This document shows positions 8,090 to 16,409 of a stretch of DNA of 64,000 nucleotides, piece by piece (position 1 is the first letter of the stretch; each line of letters opens with the position of its first letter). The position numbers were made by a program, and so were the translations under genes. This DNA is from JANQQJ01 sp046290575 (GTDB taxonomy: Bacteria; Pseudomonadota; Alphaproteobacteria; SMXS01): assembly GCA_046290575.1 (NCBI GenBank), contig JBKAGX010000005.1, forward strand, positions 1-64,000, in the 5' to 3' direction. The notes under the pieces were generated by a model. It was not told the origin of the DNA, ran no database searches, and saw nothing but the letters and a program-made list of their open reading frames with translations.

Positions 8090-9300
8090 TGCAGCCCAGC
8101 GGCCGCACCATTGAGCAGGCCTGGTTAACCGCTGATGGTGCCGCACAGGTCACGTCGGCGCTGATGGCAAAGGGGGGCGTCGTCCGTTTTGTGGGCGGTT
8201 GTGTGCGCGACGCGCTGTTGGGTATTGATGTTCGTGATATCGACCTCGCGACGGATCAGCCGCCGGAGACCGTGATCAGCCTTTTGGAGGATGCGGGCCT
8301 GAGAGCGATTCCCACCGGGATCGACCACGGGACTGTTACGGCCGTTGCCAAGGGCCGCCCCTTTGAAATCACGACATTGCGGCGTGATGTAGAGACGCAT
8401 GGCCGCCACGCGACGGTCGCCTTTACCGACGATTGGGCCGAGGATGCCAAGCGACGGGACTTCACGATCAATGCGCTCTATTGCGATCCGGATGGCCAGG
8501 TCTTTGACCCTGTTGATGGGCTGCCCGATCTGGACGCAGGACGGGTACGATTTGTCGGCGATCCGATCGAGCGGATCGAGGAAGATGCGCTCCGGATCCT
8601 TCGTTTCTTCCGATTTCACGCGTGGTTTGCCACCGGTGAGTTGGACGGCCCCGCCCGTAAGGCCTGCATCACGCGCAAGGACGATCTGGATCGCTTGTCA
8701 GTTGAACGTGTCAGCAAGGAAATGCTGCGTCTTCTCGAAGCGGCTCGCCCGATCCCGACCCTCCATGCCATGCAGGATGACAGCATTCTTCGAGCGGTGC
8801 TGCCAGAGGGAACGAACCTGTGCTGTCTGGAACAGCTGATTGAATTTGGTGGGCAGGACCCCTTGCTCAGACTTGCCTCACTGACGGATCGGAGATCAAC
8901 CACGTTGCAGGCTCTTGGCGCACGCTGGAAATTGTCAAATGCCGACAAGAACCGGTTGCGATGTATGGCGGCGGGCGAAATCGCGTTGCCGCCGGATATG
9001 GACGCAGCCACGGTAAGGGCGCAGCTCTATTGGTTGGGCGCGCAGCGGGTCTGCGATCTCGCCTGTCTGGATGCCGCGCGGGATGGCCGTGACCGCAGGA
9101 CGCTGTTGCAGATTGCCCGCCAATGGGAGCGCCCAGACTTTCCGCTGCGGGGCGCTGACGTTATCGCACTGGGCGTCGCGCCCGGCGAACGAATAGGCCA
9201 TCTGCTGGCGGAAATCGAAGATGAATGGGTCAGTGATGATTTTGCCGGTGACCGGCACGCCCTGCTTCGGCGGCTAAGGTCAGCGGTTGAGGCGGACTAA
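8089..9300 (+). CDS. cca: CCA tRNA nucleotidyltransferase
   Basis: Class II nucleotidyltransferase that adds or repairs the 3' CCA of tRNAs. The N-terminal head contains FVGGCVRDALLG (34-45) with the catalytic aspartates D50 and D52 in VRDIDLAT; RRDFTINALYCDP (about 120-132) is the ribose/neck motif, and RFVGDPIERIEEDALRILRF the RNA-binding neck. At 403 residues without an HD domain it belongs to the short alphaproteobacterial form; poly(A) polymerase activity is unlikely. It is last in the GNAT-DUF1285-Nudix operon and converges on hemF with a four-base overlap of coding ends. Confidence 0.92.
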   Translation: MQPSGRTIEQAWLTADGAAQVTSALMAKGGVVRFVGGCVRDALLGIDVRDIDLATDQPPETVISLLEDAGLRAIPTGIDHGTVTAVAKGRPFEITTLRRDVETHGRHATVAFTDDWAEDAKRRDFTINALYCDPDGQVFDPVDGLPDLDAGRVRFVGDPIERIEEDALRILRFFRFHAWFATGELDGPARKACITRKDDLDRLSVERVSKEMLRLLEAARPIPTLHAMQDDSILRAVLPEGTNLCCLEQLIEFGGQDPLLRLASLTDRRSTTLQALGARWKLSNADKNRLRCMAAGEIALPPDMDAATVRAQLYWLGAQRVCDLACLDAARDGRDRRTLLQIARQWERPDFPLRGADVIALGVAPGERIGHLLAEIEDEWVSDDFAGDRHALLRRLRSAVEAD

Positions 9301-10148
9301 GGCCATTTTGCTTCCGGCGGCATCGACATCAGAATAGCTTCCGTGTTGCCGCCCGTCTTCAGCCCGAAGGTCGTGCCCCTGTCATAGATGAGATTGAACT
9401 CTACATAGCGGCCGCGGCGGACCAGCTGATGTTCGCGTTGTTCATCCGTCCACGGGTCGTTCATGTGGCGCGCGGCAATCTTCGGATAGATGTCGCGGAA
9501 GGCCCGGCCCACATCCTGGGTGAAGGCAAAGTCGGCTTCCCAGTCACCGGTGTTATGGGAATCATAGAAAATTCCGCCTACACCGCGCGGCTCCTTCCGG
9601 TGGGGGAGATAGAAGTACTCGTCACACCACTTTTTGAACTTCGGGTAGTAGTCCGGGTCGTGCTTGTCGCAGGCGTCCTTGAAGGCAGCATGGAAGTCCG
9701 CCGTATCCTGGTCATTCGGATACATTGGGGTCAGATCCGCGCCGCCGCCAAACCAGCCCTTGGTTGTGACGATATGCCTTGTGTTCATATGCACGGCGGG
9801 CACCAGCGGTGACTGCATATGCGCCACCAGTGAGACGCCGCTGGCCCAGAATCTCGGGTCGTCCTGAGCGCCCTCCATATTCTTTGCGAATTCGGGCGAG
9901 AACTCGCCATGTACGGTCGAGATATTGACCCCAACTTTCTCGAAGACTCGGCCTTTCATCACCGACATGACGCCACTGCCGCCGCCTGGTCGGTCCCAGG
10001 CTTTGCGCTCGAATCGGCCGGGCTCGCGGTCGGACATCGGCCCCGTGAGCGAATCTTCCAGTGCCTCAAAGGCGCTGCAAATTTCGTCGCGCAGGGATTT
10101 AAACCAGGCGGCGGCCTGGTCTTTTCGGGCATCGCTGAAATATGTCAT
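9297..10148 (-). CDS. hemF: oxygen-dependent coproporphyrinogen III oxidase
   Basis: Converts coproporphyrinogen III to protoporphyrinogen IX with O2, an aerobic step of haem synthesis in the cytosol. It has GGGSGVMSVMKGRVFEKVGVN near residue 56, ARFWASGVSLVAH-type and GGGADLTPMYP motifs, and a C-terminal GRYVEFNLIYDRGTTFGLKTGG block, all family hallmarks. The length of 283 is slightly short but normal for bacteria. The start overlaps the stop of trmL by four bases, so the two are translationally coupled. Dependence on oxygen fits the aerobic bc1 chain encoded next door. Confidence 0.95.
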   Translation of the reverse strand: MTYFSDARKDQAAAWFKSLRDEICSAFEALEDSLTGPMSDREPGRFERKAWDRPGGGSGVMSVMKGRVFEKVGVNISTVHGEFSPEFAKNMEGAQDDPRFWASGVSLVAHMQSPLVPAVHMNTRHIVTTKGWFGGGADLTPMYPNDQDTADFHAAFKDACDKHDPDYYPKFKKWCDEYFYLPHRKEPRGVGGIFYDSHNTGDWEADFAFTQDVGRAFRDIYPKIAARHMNDPWTDEQREHQLVRRGRYVEFNLIYDRGTTFGLKTGGNTEAILMSMPPEAKWP

Positions 10149-10612
10149 GGGGTTGATCCGTCTTTAGGAAATTGATCAGTTTGTCGCAGTGATTCACCCA
10201 GTACCATGGCAGCCGCGACGGCAACATTGAGGGAGCGCAATCCCTCAGCCATGGGAATTTTGATTCTGGCGTCCACGGCTTCATGGACCTCCAAGGGGAC
10301 TCCGGCTGATTCCCGTCCGACCAGAAGGATGTCATCCGGCCTGAACCGGAATACGGAATACGCCATCGGCGCTTGGGTGGTCAGCAGGATGCGGCGTTTT
10401 CCGGCGTGGGCTTTGGAGAACGCTGCCCAGTCATCGTGGCGGCTGAGATCTGTATTGCGCGAATAGTCCATGCCTGCCCGGCGCAACGCGCGGTCACCCA
10501 TGGGGAAGCCGCAAGGCTCTATAATGTCCACCGGAACGGAAAGACAAGCGCCAAGCCGCAGCAGTGTTCCGACATTGGGGGCGATATCGGGTTGATAGAG
10601 GGCAATCCGCAT
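10145..10612 (-). CDS. trmL: tRNA (cytidine/uridine-34 2'-O)-methyltransferase
   Basis: A SPOUT (SpoU) methyltransferase of 155 residues that methylates the wobble ribose of certain leucine tRNAs with SAM. Motif 1 is PDIAPNVGTLLRLGACL, then PCGFPMGDRALRRAGMDY; the knotted SAM site is LLVGRESAGVP and IPMAEGLRSLNVAVAAAMVLGE. The start MRIALYQPDIAPN at 10612 is the usual family start; the frame stays open further upstream but that part matches nothing in the family. Divergent from petABC, operon with hemF. Confidence 0.92.
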   Translation of the reverse strand: MRIALYQPDIAPNVGTLLRLGACLSVPVDIIEPCGFPMGDRALRRAGMDYSRNTDLSRHDDWAAFSKAHAGKRRILLTTQAPMAYSVFRFRPDDILLVGRESAGVPLEVHEAVDARIKIPMAEGLRSLNVAVAAAMVLGESLRQTDQFPKDGSTP

Positions 10613-10785
10613 AATAGCCACGTTGCGCTGAAAGCAGTTTCGCGTCAACGGCCTGTCTGCGGCCCAAGCGGGCCAGAATTGCGTGCAACGCGGCTGGACA
10701 ATCCTGTCTGAGAATGCGATATCACCGCGAACCTTAAGAGGGCCATGAAAGCTCCAGTCTAGAAGCCAATAATGGGTGGGTGAGA

Positions 10786-11340
10786 ATGTCGACGGAATCA
10801 ACGTCCGAAGAACATGGCGAGGGGGTCAAGCGCCGCGACTTCCTTTACATCGCCACAGCGGGTTTTGGCGCGATTGCGGCAGGCTCCATGGTCTGGCCGC
10901 TGATCGATAACCTCAATCCCGCAGCGGACGTCCTGGCGCTGGCATCGATCGAGGTCGATCTGTCGGCGGTGGAAGTTGGGCAGTCCATTTTGGCGCGGTG
11001 GCGCGGAAAACCGGTTTTTATCCGTCGCCGGACTGAAGAAGAAGTCGCCGAGGCTCAGGCGGTGCCGCTTGGCGACCTCAAAGATCCGCAGACAGATGAG
11101 GAACGGACCCTTTCCGGTCGTGAAGAATGGCTGGTGATGGTCGGCATCTGCACCCATCTGGGTTGCGTGCCGCTGGGTACCAAAGCCGGCGAGAACCGGG
11201 GCGATTATGGCGGCTGGTTCTGCCCCTGCCACGGGTCTCACTACGATACATCAGGCCGGATTCGCAAAGGGCCGGCGCCCGCCAATCTCGAGATACCCGA
11301 ATATGCGTTTCTCGACGATACAACCATCCAAATCGGCTAA
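10786..11340 (+). CDS. petA: ubiquinol-cytochrome c reductase, Rieske iron-sulfur subunit
   Basis: Carries the 2Fe-2S cluster of the cytochrome bc1 complex at the periplasmic face of the inner membrane. A Tat-type signal/anchor KRRDFLYIATAGFGAIAAG (15-33) is retained as the membrane helix. Cluster-binding boxes are CTHLGC (122-127) and CPCHGS (146-151), giving ligands C122, H124, C146 and H149 and the disulfide C127-C148. ATG at 10786 is preferred over GTG at 10780 because GGGTGGGTGAG precedes it. First gene of petABC. Confidence 0.95.
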   Translation: MSTESTSEEHGEGVKRRDFLYIATAGFGAIAAGSMVWPLIDNLNPAADVLALASIEVDLSAVEVGQSILARWRGKPVFIRRRTEEEVAEAQAVPLGDLKDPQTDEERTLSGREEWLVMVGICTHLGCVPLGTKAGENRGDYGGWFCPCHGSHYDTSGRIRKGPAPANLEIPEYAFLDDTTIQIG

Positions 11341-11353
11341 AGGGGGCTAGGAC

Positions 11354-12604
11354 ATGCATCCGTCTCGTCCATTCGAGCCGAAGAACGGCCTCGTCAAGTG
11401 GTTTGACCAGCAGCTGCCGATCTTCTCGGTATTACATGGTGCGCTGGTCGCCTACCCGACGCCGAAGAATCTGAATTACTGGTGGAGTTTCGGCTCCCTT
11501 GCCGGGTTCATGCTGCTGGTTCAGATGGTGACTGGCATCATCCTGGCCATGCACTACACGCCGCATGCGGATATGGCGTTCGCGTCAGTCGAGCACATAA
11601 TGCGGAACGTCAACTACGGTTGGCTTATTCGGTATGTGCACGCCAATGGCGCCTCATTCTTCTTTATCGTGGTCTATATCCACATATTCCGTGGCCTTTA
11701 CTACGGCTCCTACAAAGCCCCGCGCGAGTTGCTTTGGATGCTGGGTCTGGTCATCTTCCTGTTGATGATGGCCACCGCCTTCATGGGCTATGTCCTGCCC
11801 TGGGGTCAGATGAGCTTCTGGGCGGCAACGGTTATCACCAATCTGTTCAGCGCGATCCCGGTTATTGGCGATACGATCGTGACCTTCCTGTGGGGCGGTT
11901 TCTCGGTCGATAACCCGACGCTGAACAGGTTCTTCAGCCTGCACTATCTGCTGCCCTTTATCATTGCCGCGGTCGCGATCATGCATATCTGGGCGCTGCA
12001 TATTCCCGGATCGAACAATCCGCTGGGGATTGAAGTGCAGGGTCCGCAGGATCAGATCGATTTCCACCCGTATCATACGGCCAAGGATCTGTTCATGCTG
12101 TCGGTCCTGTTGATCGTGTTCATGGGCATGGTGTTTTATGCGCCGACCTTCCTGGGCCATGCGGACAACTACATTCCGGCTGATCCTCTGGTAACGCCCG
12201 CACATATTGTGCCGGATTGGTACTTCCTGCCGTTCTACGCAATCCTCCGGGCAGTTCCCGACATCCTGTTCATCGAGGCGAAGCTGGCTGGTGTGATCGC
12301 GATGTTTGGCGCCATCCTGCTGCTGTTTGCATTGCCCTGGCTGGATAAGTCGCCGGTGCGCTCGGGCAAGTTCCGGCCGCTGTTCAAGCAGTTTTACATT
12401 CTGCTGGTAATCGACGTGCTGGTGCTGGGTTATGTCGGCCAGATGCCGGCCGAAGGCATCTGGTTGGTCATTGGCCGGATCGCAACGATCTACTACTTCG
12501 CGCATTTCCTGGTGATCTTGCCGCTGCTGAGCCGGATTGAGAAAACCAGGCCGTTGCCAGAAAGTATATCGCAGGCGGTTCTCGCCAAGCAGTCAGCGGC
12601 GTAG
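11354..12604 (+). CDS. petB: ubiquinol-cytochrome c reductase, cytochrome b
   Basis: Eight-helix membrane subunit that binds two b haems and forms both quinone sites. The haem-ligand histidines are H96/H197 and H110/H211, with the expected 14-residue spacing in each pair. The Qo-site motif normally PEWY reads VPDWYFLPFYAILR (PDWY at 287-290; Asp codon at 12215-12217). The 416-residue length is normal for an unsplit cytochrome b, and the loop after the Qo motif (AVPDILFIEAKLAGVIAMFG) is shorter than that of Rhodobacter as I recall it. Lies 13 bases after petA. Confidence 0.96.
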   Translation: MHPSRPFEPKNGLVKWFDQQLPIFSVLHGALVAYPTPKNLNYWWSFGSLAGFMLLVQMVTGIILAMHYTPHADMAFASVEHIMRNVNYGWLIRYVHANGASFFFIVVYIHIFRGLYYGSYKAPRELLWMLGLVIFLLMMATAFMGYVLPWGQMSFWAATVITNLFSAIPVIGDTIVTFLWGGFSVDNPTLNRFFSLHYLLPFIIAAVAIMHIWALHIPGSNNPLGIEVQGPQDQIDFHPYHTAKDLFMLSVLLIVFMGMVFYAPTFLGHADNYIPADPLVTPAHIVPDWYFLPFYAILRAVPDILFIEAKLAGVIAMFGAILLLFALPWLDKSPVRSGKFRPLFKQFYILLVIDVLVLGYVGQMPAEGIWLVIGRIATIYYFAHFLVILPLLSRIEKTRPLPESISQAVLAKQSAA

Positions 12605-12615
12605 GGGGCGTTGTC

Positions 12616-13431
12616 ATGAAACAGTTTTCATCATTAGCTGCCACCTTGGTTCTTCTGGCTGGTGTTGCAGTCTCTGGCAGCGCGTTGGCGGCGTCGGACA
12701 AGGATGATCCGCGCAGCCCGCCAGGTGGCTGGCCGTTTGCCAAGCTTGTCGGCGCGCATTTTGATCGTGAATCCGCTCAACGCGGCTTTCAGGTGTACAA
12801 GGAGGTCTGTGCCTCCTGCCATGGCCTTGATTTCGTCGCCTTCCGGACGCTGACAGACATCGGCTTCAATGAGGACGAGGTCAAAGCCATCGCGTCCGAA
12901 TATTATGTGATGGGCGAGCCGGATGATTATGGCGAGGTCGAAGAACGGCCCGCTTTGCCCTCCGATCACTTCCCCAATCCGTACCCGAATCCGCAGGCTG
13001 CGGCCTTTGCCAATGGCGGTTCGGTCCCGCCTGACCTGTCATTGATCACCAAAGCGCGCGGCGGCGGTCCGGACTATCTCTATTCGCTGCTGACCGGATA
13101 CCGGGACCCGACGGAAGAAGATCTGGCCGAGATGGCCGAGCAGGGGCTGGTCATGCCGGATACGGCGTATTTCAACCCTTACAAGGCCGGTCGGGTCATC
13201 GCCATGGCTCCGCCATTGTTTGAAGGCGCGGTGGCATATGCCGACGGTCAGCCGGAAGCGACGCTTGACCAGATGGCCTATGACGTCACCATGTTCCTGC
13301 ACTGGACGGCAGAGCCCAAGCTGGAAGAGCGCAATCAGATCGGCTTCCGGTTCATGATCCTGCTGTTCATCCTGTGTGGATTGTTGTTCTTCTCGTACCG
13401 CCGGGTCGCGAAACGGGTGATGGGCCACTAG
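12616..13431 (+). CDS. petC: ubiquinol-cytochrome c reductase, cytochrome c1
   Basis: Periplasmic c-type cytochrome that passes electrons from the Rieske protein to soluble cytochrome c. Signal peptide 1-25 (cleavage near ALA-A), haem attachment CASCH at 65-69, and a methionine ligand probably in the MAPPLFEG segment. A C-terminal transmembrane anchor (about 245-263, FMILLFILCGLLFFSY) is followed by basic residues. The length of 271 fits alphaproteobacterial c1. Last of petABC; mtnP begins 23 bases after it. Confidence 0.95.
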   Translation: MKQFSSLAATLVLLAGVAVSGSALAASDKDDPRSPPGGWPFAKLVGAHFDRESAQRGFQVYKEVCASCHGLDFVAFRTLTDIGFNEDEVKAIASEYYVMGEPDDYGEVEERPALPSDHFPNPYPNPQAAAFANGGSVPPDLSLITKARGGGPDYLYSLLTGYRDPTEEDLAEMAEQGLVMPDTAYFNPYKAGRVIAMAPPLFEGAVAYADGQPEATLDQMAYDVTMFLHWTAEPKLEERNQIGFRFMILLFILCGLLFFSYRRVAKRVMGH

Positions 13432-13454
13432 AGGCCTGTCCTCGACTGCCTGAC

Positions 13455-14336
13455 ATGCAACCGGTTCTGGGTGTTATTGGCGGAAGCGGTCTTTACGAAA
13501 TTGACGGACTCGGAGACCCGCATTGGGTCTCGGTCAAGTCGCCTTTTGGCGAACCCTCGGATGACCTGTTTACCGGGATGATCGGTGGGCTCCAGGTCGT
13601 GTTTCTCCCACGGCATGGACGCGGGCATCGCCTGGCGCCGAGTGACATCAACTTTCGCGCCAACATTGATGTCCTGAAGCGGGCCGGGGTCACGGACATT
13701 GTGTCGCTCAGTGCCTGCGGCTCTTTGAGGGAAAATCTGCCGCCGGGAACCTTCGTTCGCGTTACCCAGTTCATCGATCGCACTTTTGCCCGTAACAAGA
13801 GCTTCTTCGGTACCGGCATGGTCGCGCATGTGTCGATGGCGGACCCCGTCTGCAACCGGATTGGTGGATTGATTGCCGATGCGGCGACTGACGCCGGAAT
13901 CGGGCTGCATGATGGCGGTACCTACATGGTGATGGAGGGGCCGCAGTTCTCGACACGGGCCGAATCCGAACTCTATCGCAGCTGGGGCTGCGACGTGATC
14001 GGCATGACCAATATGCCGGAGGCCAAACTCGCCCGGGAGGCAGAAATCTGCTACGCGACCGTCGGCATGGTAACCGACTATGATTGCTGGCACCCCGGTC
14101 ATGACGCGGTGGAAGTAGCTGATGTGGTGCGGGTACTGGGCGAGAATGCCGATCATGCCCGGAGTCTGGTAAGGGCACTTGCAGCGCGCATGGAGCAATC
14201 GATTCATCCCTGTTCGCAAGGCTGTGACAGGGCTTTGGATACCGCGCTGATTACCGCACCGGACGCACGCGACCCGGACATGTTGGCGAAACTGGATGCG
14301 GTCGCAGGCCGCGTGTTGGAGGGTGGGAATGGCTGA
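13455..14336 (+). CDS. mtnP: S-methyl-5'-thioadenosine phosphorylase
   Basis: Cleaves methylthioadenosine, a by-product of polyamine and homoserine-lactone synthesis, into adenine and methylthioribose-1-phosphate. Diagnostic segments are GVIGGSGLYEIDGL (6-19), FLPRHGRGHRLAPSDINFRANI with the phosphate-binding RH, SLSACGSLRE, and MEGPQFSTRAESELYRSWGCDVIGMTNMPEA (substrate site). The 293 residues fit MTAP rather than the bacterial MTA/SAH nucleosidase. ATG 13455 is chosen because earlier in-frame starts lie inside petC. It overlaps apt by eight bases: adenine made here is the substrate of the next enzyme. Confidence 0.92.
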   Translation: MQPVLGVIGGSGLYEIDGLGDPHWVSVKSPFGEPSDDLFTGMIGGLQVVFLPRHGRGHRLAPSDINFRANIDVLKRAGVTDIVSLSACGSLRENLPPGTFVRVTQFIDRTFARNKSFFGTGMVAHVSMADPVCNRIGGLIADAATDAGIGLHDGGTYMVMEGPQFSTRAESELYRSWGCDVIGMTNMPEAKLAREAEICYATVGMVTDYDCWHPGHDAVEVADVVRVLGENADHARSLVRALAARMEQSIHPCSQGCDRALDTALITAPDARDPDMLAKLDAVAGRVLEGGNG

Positions 14337-14862
14337 ATGGATTACGTCACGAATTCGCACGATCCCGGATTATCCGAAGCCAGGGATCATGTTCCGGGAC
14401 ATCACGACGCTTCTTCAGGATGCGGTTGGTTTCCGCAAAGCCGTCGATGAAATGGTGCAGCCTTATGCGGGCAAACGAATCGACAAGGTCGCCGGGATTG
14501 AAGCGCGGGGCTTTATTCTGGGGGGGGCTGTCGCCCACCAGCTCTCCGTCGGCTTTGTACCCATCCGCAAGAAGGGCAAGCTGCCCTGGAAGACCCATGG
14601 GCAGGACTATCAGCTTGAATACGGGTTTGACGAATTAGAGGTCCACCAGGATGCGGTCGCTGAGGGCGACCATGTGCTTCTCGTCGATGATCTTATTGCG
14701 ACCGGGGGAACTGCGGAAGCGGCGGTCAGCCTGCTGCGCCGGATTGGCGCCAGTGTTGTTGGCTGCAGTTTTGTGATCGACCTGCCCGATCTGGGCGGTA
14801 CGGCAAAGTTGGAGGGCATGGGCTGTGCCGTGCAAACCCTTTGCGCCTATGAAGGCGAATGA
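14329..14862 (+). CDS. apt: adenine phosphoribosyltransferase
   Basis: Converts adenine plus PRPP to AMP in the cytosol. Type I phosphoribosyltransferase fold of 177 residues: DYPKPGIMFRDITTLL near the N-terminus, IEARGFILGGAVAHQL for the flexible loop region, and the PRPP loop VLLVDDLIATGGTAEAA at about 116-132. The start MAEWITSRIR at 14329 overlaps mtnP by eight bases with GGAGGGTGGG just upstream as ribosome binding site. Pairing with mtnP gives a two-step salvage route. Confidence 0.95.
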   Translation: MAEWITSRIRTIPDYPKPGIMFRDITTLLQDAVGFRKAVDEMVQPYAGKRIDKVAGIEARGFILGGAVAHQLSVGFVPIRKKGKLPWKTHGQDYQLEYGFDELEVHQDAVAEGDHVLLVDDLIATGGTAEAAVSLLRRIGASVVGCSFVIDLPDLGGTAKLEGMGCAVQTLCAYEGE

Positions 14863-14902
14863 CCTTCCTTCATAGTGAACACCATGCTTTGAGGGGACGA
14901 CC

Positions 14903-15541
14903 ATGCTGACCGTTCACCATCTGGGTATTTCTCAATCCGAGCGTATTGTCTGGCTATGCGAGGAATTGGGAATTGCTTATGAGCTGAAATGCTATCAGCG
15001 GGACCCGGAAACCCAGCTCGCACCGGCGGAATACCGTGCGCTTCATCCGTTGGGTACGGCACCGATCATAACCGATGGTGACCTTACCCTGGCAGAGTCC
15101 GGGGCGATCATCGAGTACATTATCGAGACCTATGGCGACGGCCGGCTGGCTGTGGAAAAAGGCGAGGCGAACCGGAACGATTATCTGTTCTGGTTTCACT
15201 TTGCCAATGGATCGCTGATGCCCGGGCGGATGATGGACCTGATCATTGGTATGATGGGTGAAGCAGGAGACGCGGCAGGCGACATGATGCAGGAGCGTAA
15301 CCGGCGTATGTACGAGATGATGAATGCGCGTCTGGGCGAGACGGATTATCTGGCTGGCGACGAGCTTACGGCAGCCGATATCATGGCGCTGTTTCCGATC
15401 ACAACGATGCGGATGTTTGCGCCGGTCGACTTCGCTGCTTATCCCAATCTCCGGGCCTATCTAAACCGGATCGGAGAGCGGCCAGCCTATCGGCGCGCGA
15501 TGGAAAAGGGCGATCCGGGGATGCCGCTGCAACTTTCTTGA
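14903..15541 (+). CDS. glutathione S-transferase family protein
   Basis: A 212-residue protein with an N-terminal thioredoxin-like glutathione domain (MLTVHHLGISQSERIVWLCEELG; LHPLGTAPIITDGDLTLAESGAI, where the ES pair binds glutathione) and a helical C-terminal domain (LAGDELTAADIMALFPI). The S11/S13 region suggests a serine-type enzyme. Substrate unknown. GAGGGG nine bases before the ATG is a good ribosome binding site. It may be read through from apt (40-base gap). Confidence 0.88.
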   Translation: MLTVHHLGISQSERIVWLCEELGIAYELKCYQRDPETQLAPAEYRALHPLGTAPIITDGDLTLAESGAIIEYIIETYGDGRLAVEKGEANRNDYLFWFHFANGSLMPGRMMDLIIGMMGEAGDAAGDMMQERNRRMYEMMNARLGETDYLAGDELTAADIMALFPITTMRMFAPVDFAAYPNLRAYLNRIGERPAYRRAMEKGDPGMPLQLS

Positions 15542-15584
15542 ATTCTGGTGAACCAAACTTTGGCGTCTCGCGCATAAATGACAT

Positions 15585-15602
15585 GCAGGCATCGCCTGTT
15601 TT
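15585..15602 (+). terminator. weak terminator-like hairpin after the GST gene
   Basis: GCAGGC-ATC-GCCTGT (five to six pairs, three-base loop) followed by TTTT minus one C. The stem is short, so this is tentative. Confidence 0.35.
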
Positions 15603-15641
15603 CGCTAATACTGTCATACGCCACAAAAGGAGGGACCCCAA

Positions 15642-15980
15642 ATGGCTGGTAAATTCGAGCTCTATAAGGATAAGGCTGGAGAATTCCGGTTTCGTCTAAA
15701 AGCCGGAAACGGACAGATTATTCTGGCGAGCGAAGGCTACAAGCAAAAAGCCAGTGCCAAGAACGGCATCGAATCAGTCAGAAAGAACTCTGCTGATGAC
15801 AGCAAGTTCGAGCGTAAGGAAACCAAGGCAGGGAACTTCCGGTTCAACCTGCTGGCCGGCAACAAGCAGGTCATCGGCACCAGCGAAAGCTACAAGAGTG
15901 CGTCATCGCGAGACAACGGAATCGCGTCGGTTGCCAAGAACGCCCCCGACGCTGCTGTTGACGACCAGACGGCTGCCTAG
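15642..15980 (+). CDS. YegP family protein with two DUF1508 repeats
   Basis: A 112-residue protein built from two copies of the roughly 50-residue DUF1508 module: first GKFELYKDKAGEFRFRLKAG...SEGYKQKASAKNGIESVRKN, second KFERKETKAGNFRFNLLAGN...SESYKSASSRDNGIASVAKN. Function is not established for the family. No signal peptide. A very strong ribosome binding site (AGGAGGGA, nine bases from the ATG) suggests high expression. Stands alone, convergent with the MAPEG gene. Confidence 0.9.
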   Translation: MAGKFELYKDKAGEFRFRLKAGNGQIILASEGYKQKASAKNGIESVRKNSADDSKFERKETKAGNFRFNLLAGNKQVIGTSESYKSASSRDNGIASVAKNAPDAAVDDQTAA

Positions 15981-16001
15981 CGCATTTCCCTTTAGGGGTC
16001 G

Positions 16002-16409
16002 TTAGATCAGTTTCAGCACGAAGCCGATCAGCGACCCCAGCAAGAACGTATAGATTACCGGCATGCTGATATAGAGCGGCAGGCTGCGGCCTTTTGCGCT
16101 CTTGTAATAGCCCAGCGCGTAGAAGAGCCTCGCAACCGGCCAGATGATGCCGATGCCTGCGGCCCAGACCGGGCTGACGGCGAATGCGAACAGCCACATG
16201 CCGGGCAGAAACAGCACCAGATGCTCAATGGTATTCTGGTGCGCGCGCACGTGCCGGACATATTCCTCCGGCCCATCATGGCTGGGTGCGGGCACCTTGA
16301 AGCGCGCCCGCGCCATGCCTGACTTGAACAGAGTGAAATAGGTCAGGATCAGCGCCAGGCTGCTGACGATCCCGACATAGATATAATCGCCTGCGGCGGT
16401 CTCGAGCAT
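16002..16409 (-). CDS. MAPEG-family membrane protein
   Basis: A 135-residue four-helix inner-membrane protein. RAHQNTIEHLVLFLP at about 55-69 and ARLFYALGYYKS at about 93-104 are the conserved MAPEG motifs; members use or bind glutathione. Hydrophobic segments at about 10-30, 63-83, 84-100 and 110-133. The activity cannot be deduced. The start codon directly follows the stop of the dienelactone-hydrolase gene (no spacer), so they are coupled. Confidence 0.85.
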   Translation of the reverse strand: MLETAAGDYIYVGIVSSLALILTYFTLFKSGMARARFKVPAPSHDGPEEYVRHVRAHQNTIEHLVLFLPGMWLFAFAVSPVWAAGIGIIWPVARLFYALGYYKSAKGRSLPLYISMPVIYTFLLGSLIGFVLKLI

